DNA from: JAOTZA01 sp965224065
GTDB taxonomy: Bacteria; Acidobacteriota; Thermoanaerobaculia; Multivoradales; JAHEKO01
DNA length: 64,000 nt
Reading direction: 5' to 3'
Assembly (NCBI GenBank): GCA_965224065.1
Contig: CBDCYF010000005.1
Location: 558,001-622,000, forward strand
The notes beneath the pieces were generated by a model, which had not been told where the DNA came from, searched no databases, and saw only the letters and a program-made list of their open reading frames with translations. This document shows, piece by piece, positions 15,935 to 25,300 of the stretch (its first letter is position 1; every line of letters starts with the position of its first letter). The position numbers and the translations under genes were made by a program.

Positions 15935-16720
15935 TTAGCCCGACGAGGGTGCCGAGGCGGCTGCCCGATCAAAAAGGCGGAAGAAGTTCTCGCTGGTGAT
16001 CCGGCCCAGCTCCTCGAGCGAAACGCACCACTCGGTGGCGATCCGCTTCGCGGTCTCGCCGACATAGGCGGGCCGGTTCTTCCGTCCCCTGTACGGAACC
16101 GGCGCCAGATACGGCGTATCGGTCTCGATCAACAACCGCTCGCGAGGCATCTCGGGAAGCACCTCGCGCACGTTGTCGGCGCGAGGAAAGGTCACCATGC
16201 CCGAGAGGCCGAGAAAAAAGCCATGGGCCAACAGGTCCCGGGCCATCTGCCACCCGCCGGCAAAGGAGTGAAAAACTCCGGTCAACGAAGTGTTCTCCGG
16301 ATGCAACGCCGCTTCCGACATCTCCGCGTTGCTGTCACGGTTGTGAACGATCACCGGCAGTCCGGTGTCCCGAGCCAGCTCCCACTGCTCGAGCATCACC
16401 CGGAGTTGAGTTTCGCGTGGTGAATGGTCGTAGAAGAAATCCAGGCCGCACTCCCCCACCGCCACCACCCCCGGCTCGTCCAGGAGACTCCGCAGACGAA
16501 CGGCGTCGCCTGCCCGCCAGGAAGAAGCGGAGTGTGGGTGCACGCCGAGCGCACACCAAACGTCGGCGTGACGTGAGGACAGCTCGAGCAGCCGGTCGGT
16601 GTCGTCGAGCTGGACGGCAGGGACGAGAAATCCGGTAACACCGGCCTCCCTGGCCTCATCGAGACAACGCTCGATCTCTTCCCCTTCGAAGTACTGGAGG
16701 TGGCAGTGGGAGTCGATCAG
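15935..16720 (-). CDS. tatD: TatD-family metal-dependent DNase
   Basis: The frame gives a complete 261-residue TatD protein only if extended upstream of its first ATG-like codon to a CTG at 16720, which decodes as 'MIDSHCHL', the usual family N-terminus (metal ligands H-x-H). Other signatures: 'GECGLDFFYD', 'PVIVHNRDS', 'GVFHSFAGG', 'LLIETDTPYLAP', 'RNRPAYV' (here KNRPAYV). No ATG, GTG or TTG is in frame between the metG stop and this point; AAGGGTGA lies just upstream. It follows metG by 13 bases. TatD proteins are 3'-5' exonucleases linked to DNA repair and quality control. The metG-tatD order is conserved in many bacteria. Confidence 0.88.
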   Translation of the reverse strand: MIDSHCHLQYFEGEEIERCLDEAREAGVTGFLVPAVQLDDTDRLLELSSRHADVWCALGVHPHSASSWRAGDAVRLRSLLDEPGVVAVGECGLDFFYDHSPRETQLRVMLEQWELARDTGLPVIVHNRDSNAEMSEAALHPENTSLTGVFHSFAGGWQMARDLLAHGFFLGLSGMVTFPRADNVREVLPEMPRERLLIETDTPYLAPVPYRGRKNRPAYVGETAKRIATEWCVSLEELGRITSENFFRLFDRAAASAPSSG

Positions 16721-16733
16721 GGGCTCGTCACCC

Positions 16734-18668
16734 TTATTTGACCGGAGTGCCGGGCGGCACCTCCGAATCCGGGTGGATCAGGATCGGGCGGCCGTCACCC
16801 GAGGCGGCAAGCAGCATCCCGCGTGACTCGACCCCCATCAGCTTGACCGGCTTGAGGTTGGCAACCACGACGATCTGGCGGCCGACCAGTTTCTCTGGCG
16901 CGTAGTGCTCGGCGATACCCGCCACTAATTGGCGGTCCTCTTCTTCCCCAAGATCGACCAGCAGCTTGAGCAGCTTGTTGGCCTTGGGAATCGACTCGGC
17001 GACGGTCACTGTCCCCACCTTGAGTTGAGTTTCAAAAAACTTGTCGATCGGGATCGTGTCGGGCATGTCGTCCTCACTCGGTGCCGGTTTTGCCGTCCCG
17101 GCGGCTTCTTCGGGCCCCGCCGCCAGATAGGCTTGCTTGTCGATCCGTGGGAAGAGACGAGGCGAGGCGGCAAGGGGCACGGAAAGCGGTGTTCCACCCC
17201 ACTCGAGCGCCGACAGCTCGGTCGGTGGCGTATCAACACCGATGGCTTGCAGAACCCGCGGCGCCAGTTCGGGCATCACCGGCAGCAAACCGGTCGCAAC
17301 GATGCGCACACCTTCCAGGCCGTTCCAGAGGATGCGAGAAACCCCCGCCCCGGTGTCGCCGTCGCCGATACGTTTCCACGGCTCGCGCGAGACCAGATAT
17401 TGGTTGACTTCGGAAAGCACGCTCCACAGATGCGACAGTGCCCGGTGGAACGCAAACTCGTCCATGGCTTCGCGGTAAGCGGTAACGGCCTCTGCCGCCA
17501 CCGTCTTGACCGGGTTGTCTCCACAGGCCTCGGGCGGGGTCCGGCCGTCAAAGGCGGTGCGCGACAGCTTGACCAACCGGCTGACAGTGTTCCCCAGGTC
17601 GTTGGCCAGGTCGCTATTGAACCGGTCGACAAACCCTTCGTCCGAAAACGACGCATCCTGACCGAAAACCATGTCCCGGAGCAGAAAGTACCGTACCGGG
17701 TCGGGTCCGAAATGCTCGATCAGCGGCTCGAGCTGGACGATGTTGCCGACCGATTTCGAGACCTTCTTCTGATCGCGAAGCCACCAACCGTGGGCCCAAA
17801 CCGTAGTCGGCAGGGGCAAGCCCGCGGACAGCAGAAACGCCGGCCAGTAGACCGCGTGAAAGCGCAGAATGTCCTTGCCCACCAGATGGATCCGCGGGCC
17901 ATCGTCCGAGAGCCAGAAGTCGTCCAGAAGCCCGGACTTCCCCTCTGGCCGGCCCAGCCCGAGCGCGGTCAGATAGTTGGTCAACGCATCCAGCCAGACG
18001 TAGACCGTCTGGCCTTCGTTCTCCGGAAACGGCACGCCCCAGGGCAGGCCCGCCCGGCTGACCGACAGGTCGCGCAACCCGGATTCGACAAACCGCGTCA
18101 CCTCGTTGGACCGGGTGGCCGGCTGGACCGGCGCGGGCTGGGATCGGTACCAGTCGAGCAACGGCTGCTGGTACTTGGAGAGCCGAAAGAAGACATTCTC
18201 CTCCGATTTCCATTCGGTCGGCCGACCGTGGTCGGGACAGGTCTTGTCCTCCCCCAGCTCCTTTTCGGTATAGAAGGTCTCACACGACGGGCAGTACCAG
18301 CCCTCGTGCTTGCCGATGTAGAGATCGCCGGCCGCGGCGATCCTCCGGACCATCTCGGCGACGCCGATGTGGTGACGTTGCTCGGTCGTCCGCACAAAGT
18401 CGTCGTGCGAGATCGAGAGGTCCTTCCACAGCTCGTGATAGTGCGAGACGACGCTGTCCGCCTGCTCTTGGGCCGAAATTCCCTTTTCTTCCGCGGTCTG
18501 GAGGATGTTCTGACCGTGCTCGTCCGTGCCGGTCAAAAAAAAGACCCGGTCCCCCGCCATGCGACGGTACCGGGCGATGGCGTCACTAACGATCGTGGTG
18601 TACGCGTGTCCGATGTGCGGCAGCGCGTTGACGTAGTAGATCGGCGTCGAAAGGTAGAACGTGCCCAT
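16734..18668 (-). CDS. metG: Methionyl-tRNA synthetase
   Basis: 644 residues, full length. The class I signature 'PHIGHAYT' lies at about residues 17-24 and the KMSKS loop appears as KVSKS at 302-306. A zinc knuckle is present (C126, C129, C144, H147: CPSC...CPDH). The C-terminal ~110 residues (from 'IDKFFETQLKVGTVTVAESI') form the EMAP-II/Trbp-type tRNA-binding domain that makes the enzyme dimeric. It charges tRNA-Met with methionine, an essential step. It leads into tatD and follows radC on the same strand with an 81-base gap. Confidence 0.97.
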   Translation of the reverse strand: MGTFYLSTPIYYVNALPHIGHAYTTIVSDAIARYRRMAGDRVFFLTGTDEHGQNILQTAEEKGISAQEQADSVVSHYHELWKDLSISHDDFVRTTEQRHHIGVAEMVRRIAAAGDLYIGKHEGWYCPSCETFYTEKELGEDKTCPDHGRPTEWKSEENVFFRLSKYQQPLLDWYRSQPAPVQPATRSNEVTRFVESGLRDLSVSRAGLPWGVPFPENEGQTVYVWLDALTNYLTALGLGRPEGKSGLLDDFWLSDDGPRIHLVGKDILRFHAVYWPAFLLSAGLPLPTTVWAHGWWLRDQKKVSKSVGNIVQLEPLIEHFGPDPVRYFLLRDMVFGQDASFSDEGFVDRFNSDLANDLGNTVSRLVKLSRTAFDGRTPPEACGDNPVKTVAAEAVTAYREAMDEFAFHRALSHLWSVLSEVNQYLVSREPWKRIGDGDTGAGVSRILWNGLEGVRIVATGLLPVMPELAPRVLQAIGVDTPPTELSALEWGGTPLSVPLAASPRLFPRIDKQAYLAAGPEEAAGTAKPAPSEDDMPDTIPIDKFFETQLKVGTVTVAESIPKANKLLKLLVDLGEEEDRQLVAGIAEHYAPEKLVGRQIVVVANLKPVKLMGVESRGMLLAASGDGRPILIHPDSEVPPGTPVK

Positions 18669-18749
18669 GCGAGGGGCGGGAGTCTAGCAGCCCGTGGCAC
18701 TATCCGGCCGTCTGGACTACGGCTAGAAGGCGCTTGCGGAAAGCCGTCT

Positions 18750-19451
18750 CTACCAGGCGCCTCTCTGTCTCAAGGAGACCCACCGTCGACCGCTGCCGAG
18801 GATCAGATGATCCACCAGGCGAACCCCTACCAGCTCCCCGGCCTCCGCCAGCCGGCGGGTAAACGACAGGTCCTCGGCGCTCGGGGAGGGATCGCCGCTC
18901 GGGTGGTTATGGAACAGCACCAGCCCGGCGGCGTCGCGGAGCAGCCCGAATTTGAGGATGGCGCGCGGTTCGACGGCAGCCCGGTTGAGGGTGCCACGGT
19001 AGATCTCGTGCTCCGCGACGAGCCGATTGCGAGTGTCCAGATAGAGCGCACCCATGATCTCCTGACCCCGGATCGCGTAGCGAAGCGACAGATACCTGGC
19101 CACGGCCGCTGGCCGGGCGAGCAGCTCACCCGGCGGTAGCTCGGCGCGGGCCAGTCTTTGACCGAGCTCGACAGCCGCCAGGACCGAAGCCGTCTTGGCC
19201 GGACCGAGCCCGGATCGGCGGAGCTCGGTGGCGTCGGCGCCGCACAGGCCTTCGACCCCGCCGGCGTCGTCCAGCAACTCGCGCGCCAGGTCCAGGGCCG
19301 AGCTTCCGGGGCGGCCGGTACGCAGCAACACCGCTACCAGCTCCGCATTCGAAAGAGAGCCGCCGCCATTGCCCAGCAGCCGCTCGCGCGGGCGCTCGTC
19401 CACGGGCAGCTCGCGGATCAGGTTGTTCTGGCGTAGGGGTTGTGCGCTCAT
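18750..19451 (-). CDS. radC: RadC-family JAMM-domain protein
   Basis: 233 residues from the ATG at 19451. The N-terminal half has a helix-hairpin-helix-like region (ELRRSGLGPAKTASVLAAVELG). The C-terminal half is a JAB1/MPN metalloprotease-like domain with the metal motif H181-N-H-P-S-G-D-P-x-P-S-x-x-D194. Other signatures are 'RPRERLLGNG', 'LSNAELVAVLLRTG' and 'LYLDTRNRL'. RadC was named for DNA repair, but that role is disputed and the real substrate is unknown. Start 19451 matches the family; 59 further upstream codons in frame have no similarity and would run into the thiolase gene. Confidence 0.93.
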   Translation of the reverse strand: MSAQPLRQNNLIRELPVDERPRERLLGNGGGSLSNAELVAVLLRTGRPGSSALDLARELLDDAGGVEGLCGADATELRRSGLGPAKTASVLAAVELGQRLARAELPPGELLARPAAVARYLSLRYAIRGQEIMGALYLDTRNRLVAEHEIYRGTLNRAAVEPRAILKFGLLRDAAGLVLFHNHPSGDPSPSAEDLSFTRRLAEAGELVGVRLVDHLILGSGRRWVSLRQRGAW

Positions 19452-19579
19452 GGACTCTCCGGCGACATCGTCGGTTCGACCTCTACCTATCCAGACGAAA
19501 AATCGCCCGGGCACCTTGCAGAAGCCGTTCGCTTGGCGACACCCCGCGGCGCCCGACGCCGCCGTTGTGTCCGAGCCGG

Positions 19580-20764
19580 TCAGGCCGCTTCGACGACCAT
19601 GGCGATCCCCTGACCGCCACCGATGCACGCCGAGGCCACTCCGACACCGCCACCGCGCCGGCGCAGCTCCTTGAGCAGCGTCAAGACGATCCGGCTGCCG
19701 GTGGCACCCAGCGGATGACCTAGCGCGATGGCGCCCCCGTTGACGTTGAGCTTGTCGACGTCGAGCTCGAGATCGCGGATCACCGCCAGGATCTGACCGG
19801 CAAACGCCTCGTTGATCTCGATCAGGTCAAAGTCGGCGATCTGCATCCCCGCCTTTTCGGCCGCCGCCCGGATGGCCGGCGCCGGTCCGATCCCCATCCG
19901 CGAAGGCTCCACCCCGACGACGCTCCAGGAGAGGATCCTCCCCAGGGGCTCCTTGCCGGCCGCCTCGGCGTTCTCCGCGGTCGTCAGCAAGAGCATGGCG
20001 GCGCCGTCGACGATGCCGGAGGCGTTGCCGGCGGTGACAAACCCGTCTTCGTCGAACACCGTCGGGAGCTTGGCCAGGATCTCGACCGTGGTCTCCGGGC
20101 GCAGGTGCTCGTCGCGCTCGACCCGGCGAGCCCGTTTGCCCTTGCCCACTTCGATCGGCGCGACCTCTTCGGCTAGCCGACCGGATTCCCAGGCCGCCGC
20201 CGCACGCTGCTGCGACATCACCGCGAACTCGTCCTGTTCCTGGCGTGAAATCCCGTGATCGCGGGCCAGGTTGTTGCTGGTCTGCGCCATATAGCACCCG
20301 CAGTACGGGTCGAGAAGCGAGGCCATCAGAAGATCCTCAAGCTTGCCCTGTCCGAGGCCAAAGCCCTGCCGCGCGCCCCAGAGGACGTGTGGCGCCTGCG
20401 ACATGTTCTCCATCCCGCCCACCAGACACGTCGTCGCCTCGCCGGTCAGAATCAGGTGAGAGCCCGAGATGATCGACTGGATCCCGGAGCCGCACAGGCG
20501 ATTCACCGTCACAGCCGGCGATTCCTTGGGGACGCCGGCTTTCAGCGCCACATGCCGGGCCCCGTAGATGGCGTCCCGCGAGGTCTGTAGCGCGTTGCCG
20601 ACGACCGTATGGTCGACGCTCGCGGGATCGACTCCGCTCTGCTCGAAGAGCGCCCCGGCGGCGTGAGCTCCCAAGTCGATCGCCGAGACTCTCGCGAATG
20701 ACTGATTGAACTCTCCCATCGGGGTCCTCACCCCGTCCAGCAAGACCAGATCGCGAACTTCCAT
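19580..20764 (-). CDS. Acetyl-CoA acetyltransferase (thiolase)
   Basis: 394 residues from the ATG at 20764, which has AAGGAGG 9 bases upstream. All catalytic signatures are present: nucleophilic C91 in 'NRLCGSGIQSI', the His in 'GGAIALGHPLGATGSR' and the second Cys in 'SACIGGGQGIA'. Length and sequence match biosynthetic/degradative acetyl-CoA C-acetyltransferases (AtoB/PhaA group), which interconvert two acetyl-CoA and acetoacetyl-CoA. No polyhydroxybutyrate or beta-oxidation partner is adjacent, so the pathway cannot be fixed from context. Confidence 0.93.
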   Translation of the reverse strand: MEVRDLVLLDGVRTPMGEFNQSFARVSAIDLGAHAAGALFEQSGVDPASVDHTVVGNALQTSRDAIYGARHVALKAGVPKESPAVTVNRLCGSGIQSIISGSHLILTGEATTCLVGGMENMSQAPHVLWGARQGFGLGQGKLEDLLMASLLDPYCGCYMAQTSNNLARDHGISRQEQDEFAVMSQQRAAAAWESGRLAEEVAPIEVGKGKRARRVERDEHLRPETTVEILAKLPTVFDEDGFVTAGNASGIVDGAAMLLLTTAENAEAAGKEPLGRILSWSVVGVEPSRMGIGPAPAIRAAAEKAGMQIADFDLIEINEAFAGQILAVIRDLELDVDKLNVNGGAIALGHPLGATGSRIVLTLLKELRRRGGGVGVASACIGGGQGIAMVVEAA

Positions 20765-20798
20765 CGCAGACAACCTCCTTGTGAGTGAACCCCGGCGC

Positions 20799-21806
20799 TT
20801 AGGCCGGGAATTCCAGCCGATGAAACCGCCGCCGCCACGGGTCGAGATCTGGGAGCCGCCGTGTGCGGTGCGCCAGGAGAACCAACACCCTATCGCGGGC
20901 CGGATCGACCCAGCAACTGCCACCGGTGAATCCGGCGTGACCAAAGGCCCCGGGCCCCAAAACCGCACCCGGGCCCCGCGACGCGCGGCGACGCTCCCAG
21001 CCCAACACGTATCGACCGCGCCCGATCAGCGCTCCCCGAACACTCGACGGCGAGATGAGGTTCCCGGGCGCCAGCCACTCGCGTGCCAGCCTCCACACTG
21101 CCTCGGGCGTCGCAAACACGCCGGTGTGGCCACAATACCCCCCGAGAAATCGGGCGTTCCCATCCTGGACAATCCCCGGTTCAGGCGCCGGTTGACGCGC
21201 CAGCTTGAGACCCAGCTCGGATGCCAGTCGGACCTCGCGACGGGTGTCGATCTCGCAGCCGAGCGCCTGTTCGGACCCGGCTGTCGTTCGGGCCTCGTCC
21301 GGCCCCATGGCCGGCAGAATGTGCTGCGCCAGCAGATTCGCCGATGACTCCCCCAGTACTCGCCTCGCGGCGAGCGCCCACAGCACGTAGCCCAAGTCAC
21401 TGTAGGTTCCCCGCCTCGCCCCCAAGAGAGACCCGTCCAGCAGGAGGCTCTCGATGTCCTCCGGTCGCTCGCGCAGCGAATACAGCGGCGCCCAGGCTTG
21501 CAACCCGGATCGATGCCGCAGCAGATCCTCGAGACGCCGGGGCGCCAGCGCGGAAGCGGCCCGCGGCCAGATGTCGCCGATCGGAGTTGCGAGCGGCAAC
21601 TTTCCACGCTCATCCAGCCGCAGCGCCAGGGTCGCGGTGACCGGCTTGGTCAGCGAGGCCAGATCGAACAGCCGGCCTGCGACACCGGGAGTCTCCGCTC
21701 GCGCGAAAACCCTCCGGCTGTTCCCGACGAGCGCCGCCGCCGCGGTGACCGACCCGCTCCGGACCAGCTCCGCAAGAAACCGATCCAGGGCTCCGCGGTC
21801 ACTCAT
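20799..21806 (-). CDS. Serine hydrolase of the class C beta-lactamase fold
   Basis: 335 residues from the ATG at 21806, which overlaps the stop of the upstream threonine synthase gene by 8 bases. The catalytic S-x-x-K is 'SLTK' in 'FDLASLTKPVTATLAL'. The second motif is 'YSDLGYVLW' (Y-S-D in place of Y-x-N) and the third is 'GHAGFTGGS', the H-x-G version of KTG. The motif 'LLRHRSGLQAW' is also typical. No signal peptide is seen, so it may be cytoplasmic. This superfamily contains esterases, peptidases and muropeptide-processing enzymes as well as beta-lactamases, so antibiotic resistance should not be assumed. Confidence 0.88.
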   Translation of the reverse strand: MSDRGALDRFLAELVRSGSVTAAAALVGNSRRVFARAETPGVAGRLFDLASLTKPVTATLALRLDERGKLPLATPIGDIWPRAASALAPRRLEDLLRHRSGLQAWAPLYSLRERPEDIESLLLDGSLLGARRGTYSDLGYVLWALAARRVLGESSANLLAQHILPAMGPDEARTTAGSEQALGCEIDTRREVRLASELGLKLARQPAPEPGIVQDGNARFLGGYCGHTGVFATPEAVWRLAREWLAPGNLISPSSVRGALIGRGRYVLGWERRRASRGPGAVLGPGAFGHAGFTGGSCWVDPARDRVLVLLAHRTRRLPDLDPWRRRFHRLEFPA

Positions 21807-22986
21807 AGTTGCCGGGGTGACCGGTCTGGAAGAGCACCACGCGGTCGTCCGGCACGATGCTCCCCTCTCGAGCCAGAGTCTCGTAGGCCACCAGACACGC
21901 CAGACCTTCGGGACCGCCGATCCGGCCTTCTTGCCGTGCCAGACGCTGCCGGGCCCCATCGATCGCCTCTTCGTCGACCGCCACGGCCGAGCCGCCGGAC
22001 TCGCGCAGTGTCCGCAGGATCAAAAAGTCCCCGATCGCCTGGGGCACCCGTAGACCCCAGGCGCGGGTCACAGGGTCCGGCCAGGGCTCGGCGGACTCCC
22101 GGCCCTCCCGGAACGCCTTGACGATCGGGGCGCAACCGGCCATCTGCACCGAGACAAAACGCGGCCGCTTGGGGCCCAGGAGACCGAGATCCTCCAGCTC
22201 GTCAAAGGCCTTGGCCATGCCGATGATCCCGGTACCGCCACCGGTGGGATAGAAGATCCACTCGGGAAGGTCGAATTCGAACTGCTCGGCGAGCTCGAGC
22301 CCCATGGTCTTTTTGCCCTCCAGGCGATAGGGCTCCTTGAGAGTCGAGAGATTCCAATAACGCGGGCCGCCCTCCGCTGCCTTGGCCAACTCGGCACCCG
22401 ACTCGACCAGCGTACGGCCACCGGTCAGGACCTCCGCCCCGTACAAGCGGCACCGATGGCCGATCGTCGGAGGCGTGTCCTCGGGGAAGGCCACGCGGCA
22501 CGGCAGACCGGCGGCCGTCGAATAGGCCGCCAGAGCAAGCGCAGCGTTGCCGGCGCTAGCCAGCTCGACCCCGGGAGCTCCCAGCTCCCGCGCACGGTTG
22601 ACGGCCATCGAGAGACCTCGCGCCTTGAAGGAGCCGGTGGGGTTGCCGCTTTCTTCCTTGAACCAGACGCGGGTACCGGCGGGTACGACCCGCCGCAGCC
22701 GAACCAGCGGAGTTCCGCCCTCGCCCAGATCGACCCGAGTATCGAAGTCGGCCAGCGGCAGTAGCTCGCGGTACCGCCACATCGACCACGGACGGCGGGT
22801 GAGCCTCTTCAGCAGGCCCTTTCCCCTCTCGGGGTCCAGATCGAAGCTCACCAACCACGGGGCCCCCGCTGGCGACAGAAAGGCCGGCTCGTCGAGCGGC
22901 GCCGTTGTACCGCTGCGCGAGCAGGTCAGGCCGGTCGCCCAGCGCTCGCCGGCCCGGGGTGACGGCGCCACGTCCCGGGCGGTCAC
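21799..22986 (-). CDS. Threonine synthase-like PLP enzyme
   Basis: 395 residues from a GTG at 22986. It has the fold-type II PLP enzyme pattern: 'LGEGGTPLVRL', 'FKEESGNPTGSFKARG' with the PLP lysine, 'ASAGNAALALAAYS', 'YPTGGGTGIIGM' and the C-terminal 'LFQTGHPGNYE'. These fit the threonine synthase family, which converts O-phosphohomoserine into threonine. A short N-terminal segment with two possible zinc-type positions is degenerate (only one Cys, 'LTCS'). No thrA or thrB is near. It lies 10 bases after the glycosyltransferase gene and overlaps the serine hydrolase gene by 8 bases. A related threonine synthase-like function is possible. Confidence 0.85.
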   Translation of the reverse strand: MTARDVAPSPRAGERWATGLTCSRSGTTAPLDEPAFLSPAGAPWLVSFDLDPERGKGLLKRLTRRPWSMWRYRELLPLADFDTRVDLGEGGTPLVRLRRVVPAGTRVWFKEESGNPTGSFKARGLSMAVNRARELGAPGVELASAGNAALALAAYSTAAGLPCRVAFPEDTPPTIGHRCRLYGAEVLTGGRTLVESGAELAKAAEGGPRYWNLSTLKEPYRLEGKKTMGLELAEQFEFDLPEWIFYPTGGGTGIIGMAKAFDELEDLGLLGPKRPRFVSVQMAGCAPIVKAFREGRESAEPWPDPVTRAWGLRVPQAIGDFLILRTLRESGGSAVAVDEEAIDGARQRLARQEGRIGGPEGLACLVAYETLAREGSIVPDDRVVLFQTGHPGNYE

Positions 22987-22996
22987 TGGGCACGCC

Positions 22997-24226
22997 TCAT
23001 GGTCGGGACTCGGCGCGGTCCAACGTCTCCTCGTAGGCGGAACGATAACGACCCGCCACTACCGCCCAAGTGAGATCGGCGGTCGCCTTGTGGCGCGATT
23101 CCTCTCCCATGCGCCGCCGCAGATCGCCATCCGCCAGAAGGCGGTCGAGGGCCTCCAGCAGCGGACCGGGCTGCTGTTCCGGAACGAGCAGACCGTTGAC
23201 CTCGGGCTCGACCGCCAGCGGAATACCCGAGATGCCAGACGCGACAACCGGTAGACCCGAGGCCATGGCCTCGAGGATCACGTTGGGCAAGCCGTCGACG
23301 TTGCCCTTGGGATCGTGAACCGCCGGCAGAACAAAGACATCCGCGGCCCGATACAGCGCCGGCAGCGTGTCGCGCATCACCACCCCGGGAAAGTGGACCC
23401 TGGCCGCCGACTCCGCGGGCATCCCGGCGGCGCGGGCCCGGAACTCGTCGAGACGGTCACCGGTGCCACCGAGAACCAGATGTGCGTCGGGATGGCGGGA
23501 CAGCAGCTCGGGCAGAACCTCGAGGAGCACATGGTAGCCCTTTTTGGTCACCATCCGGCCCACCGAGAGCAGCACCGGCGATGCGGTCGGGATCCCGAGC
23601 CGCTGCCGCCAGTCGCCTGGGTCACCGGGCTCGAAGGTCGCGGTGTCGACCCCGTAGGGGATCACCCGGGATTGCGCCGGATCGAAGCCCAGATCGCACA
23701 CCCGCGTAACCAGCTCGGGCGAGCATCCGGTGACGAGAGACGCTCGCTTCAAGGCCAGTCCGACCGCGTGGCGCACACCGGGCTTCTCGGCCATAAAGAC
23801 ATCGCTGCCGTGGAGGCCCACGGCCATCGGAACCCGCTTTGCCAGTGGCGCCGCCACCAGCGCGTTGGGCACCACCCAGTGGGCGTGTAGCAGATCGAAC
23901 GAGCGCTCGGCCAGAAGCCGTCGGACCGCCCGGCGGGCGGCCAGCAAATACAACGGCGTCACTGCGCCCGCTCCCCACCGAATCTTCTCGTCGGCGTTCA
24001 GACTGCGGCTGTAGCCCAGAAGCTCCCAGCGTTCCGGCGCGTACCGAAAGCTACGCGCCTCGACCCCTCCCTCGCGCCAGGTCTCGCGCACGCCCTCGGC
24101 GTGCGGAGTGAGAACGGTGACCCGGTCCCCCAGCGCCACCAAACCCTTGGCCAGGTCCCGGATAAAGGGGCCCGAGGTATCGTCGCTGAACCGGGGATAG
24201 GTCTGGGTGAGAAAAAGAAGATCCAC
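22997..24226 (-). CDS. Group 1 (GT4) glycosyltransferase
   Basis: 409 residues from a GTG at 24226. It has a GT-B fold of the GT4 type. The N-terminal half contains 'YPRFSDDTSGPFI', 'HAHWVVPNALVA' and 'GLHGSDVF'; the C-terminal half contains 'LLSVGRMVTKKGYHVLLE', 'LGGTGDRL' and the donor-binding E-x(7)-E region 'GLPNVILEAMASGLPVVAS'. It transfers a sugar from an activated donor to a lipid or glycan acceptor. It follows the GT2 gene by 6 bases, so the two probably act in one surface-glycan or glycolipid pathway; no other glycan genes are adjacent. Confidence 0.9.
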   Translation of the reverse strand: MDLLFLTQTYPRFSDDTSGPFIRDLAKGLVALGDRVTVLTPHAEGVRETWREGGVEARSFRYAPERWELLGYSRSLNADEKIRWGAGAVTPLYLLAARRAVRRLLAERSFDLLHAHWVVPNALVAAPLAKRVPMAVGLHGSDVFMAEKPGVRHAVGLALKRASLVTGCSPELVTRVCDLGFDPAQSRVIPYGVDTATFEPGDPGDWRQRLGIPTASPVLLSVGRMVTKKGYHVLLEVLPELLSRHPDAHLVLGGTGDRLDEFRARAAGMPAESAARVHFPGVVMRDTLPALYRAADVFVLPAVHDPKGNVDGLPNVILEAMASGLPVVASGISGIPLAVEPEVNGLLVPEQQPGPLLEALDRLLADGDLRRRMGEESRHKATADLTWAVVAGRYRSAYEETLDRAESRP

Positions 24227-24232
24227 GCGCGC

Positions 24233-25300
24233 TTACTCGATGCGCTCCTTGACCGAGTAGGAGTCGCTGCGCTCGAAATTCTTGAACGTGATCATCTCCC
24301 CCACCAGACCGGTCGTCAGAACCTGGATCCCCAACAGCATCAAGAGAATTCCCAGCAGAAGCAACGGCCGCTGGGAGAGGGGCTGGTCGTTGAGCCAAAG
24401 CACGACCAGATAGACATTGATCGCCAATCCGAGAAGAAGCGAGGTGAGGCCGATAAACCCAAACAGATGCAGCGGCCGGCGAGTGTACTTGGTGATGAAG
24501 AGCACGGTGATCAGATCCAGGAGGCCCTTGTAAAACCGGTCCCAGCCGTACTTGCTGATGCCATGCTTTCGCGGGTGATGGGTCACCGCCAGCTCGCCGA
24601 CGGTGAATCCCCGTCGGCTCGCCAGCACTGGAATGTACCGATGCAGCTCGCCGTACAGCGCGATCTGCTCCAGCACTTCCCGACGGTAGGCTTTGAAGCC
24701 GCAGTTGAAATCGTGGAGATCCAGACGGGCCAGCTTGCGGGTCGCCCAATTGAACAGCAGCGAGGGATAGCGCTTGGAGATCGGGTCGCGTCTCTTCTTC
24801 TTCCAGCCCGAGACCAGATCCAAGTCTTCGTCTTCGAGCTTTTCGAGAAACCGCGGGATCTCGTAGGGATCGTCCTGCAGATCGCCGTCCATGGTGACGA
24901 CGATGCGCCCGGCGCAGGCGTCGAACCCGGCACAAAGGGCCGCGGCCTTGCCGAAGTTGCGACGCAATCGTACGAGCTTGACCCGTGGGTCGGCCCGGTG
25001 CGCCTCGCGGATCCGCTCGCACGTCGAGTCTTCCGAGCCGTCGTCCACAAAGACGATCTCGAAGGAGCGGCCCATGCCGTCGAGCACCTCACCCACCTGG
25101 CGCGCCAGCTCCGCGACCGTGCCCTCCTCGTTCAGCACCGGCACCACTACGCTGACGTCGAGCGGTGTCTTCTCGGCGGACACGGAGACCGAGGACCCGG
25201 CCGCCGCGTCCGCCGGCGTGGTCCCCGGCCGCGGCGCGGAGCCCCCCGAATTCAACGCGGAGCCTTCCGAATCCGAAACTTCCGGCTCCATGACGGTCAT
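24233..25300 (-). CDS. GT2 glycosyltransferase with C-terminal membrane anchor (DPM1/ArnC-like)
   Basis: 355 residues from the ATG at 25300, which overlaps the stop of the UDG gene as ATGA. After a disordered Ser/Pro/Ala N-terminus comes the GT-A domain: 'LDVSVVVPVLNEEGTV', 'IVFVDDGSEDST', 'LRRNFGKAAALCAGFDAC', the D-x-D at 'VTMDGDLQDDP' and 'RDPISKRYPSLLFNW'. Two hydrophobic helices at the C-terminus (LFGFIGLTSLLLGLAINVYLVVLW and LLLLGILLMLLGIQVLTTGLVG) anchor it, with 'GIQVLTTGLVGEMI' typical of the undecaprenyl-phosphate sugar transferase subgroup. It likely loads a sugar onto a polyprenyl phosphate at the inner membrane. Confidence 0.92.
   Translation of the reverse strand: MTVMEPEVSDSEGSALNSGGSAPRPGTTPADAAAGSSVSVSAEKTPLDVSVVVPVLNEEGTVAELARQVGEVLDGMGRSFEIVFVDDGSEDSTCERIREAHRADPRVKLVRLRRNFGKAAALCAGFDACAGRIVVTMDGDLQDDPYEIPRFLEKLEDEDLDLVSGWKKKRRDPISKRYPSLLFNWATRKLARLDLHDFNCGFKAYRREVLEQIALYGELHRYIPVLASRRGFTVGELAVTHHPRKHGISKYGWDRFYKGLLDLITVLFITKYTRRPLHLFGFIGLTSLLLGLAINVYLVVLWLNDQPLSQRPLLLLGILLMLLGIQVLTTGLVGEMITFKNFERSDSYSVKERIE

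Noticed and set aside
16929..19139. 736-codon open frame on the plus strand opposite metG and radC
   Set aside because: Shadow of two genes with intact catalytic motifs.
20799..21806. True beta-lactamase (resistance gene)
   Set aside because: Only the general class C fold motifs are present, with a Y-S-D variant and no signal peptide; esterase or peptidase roles are at least as likely.
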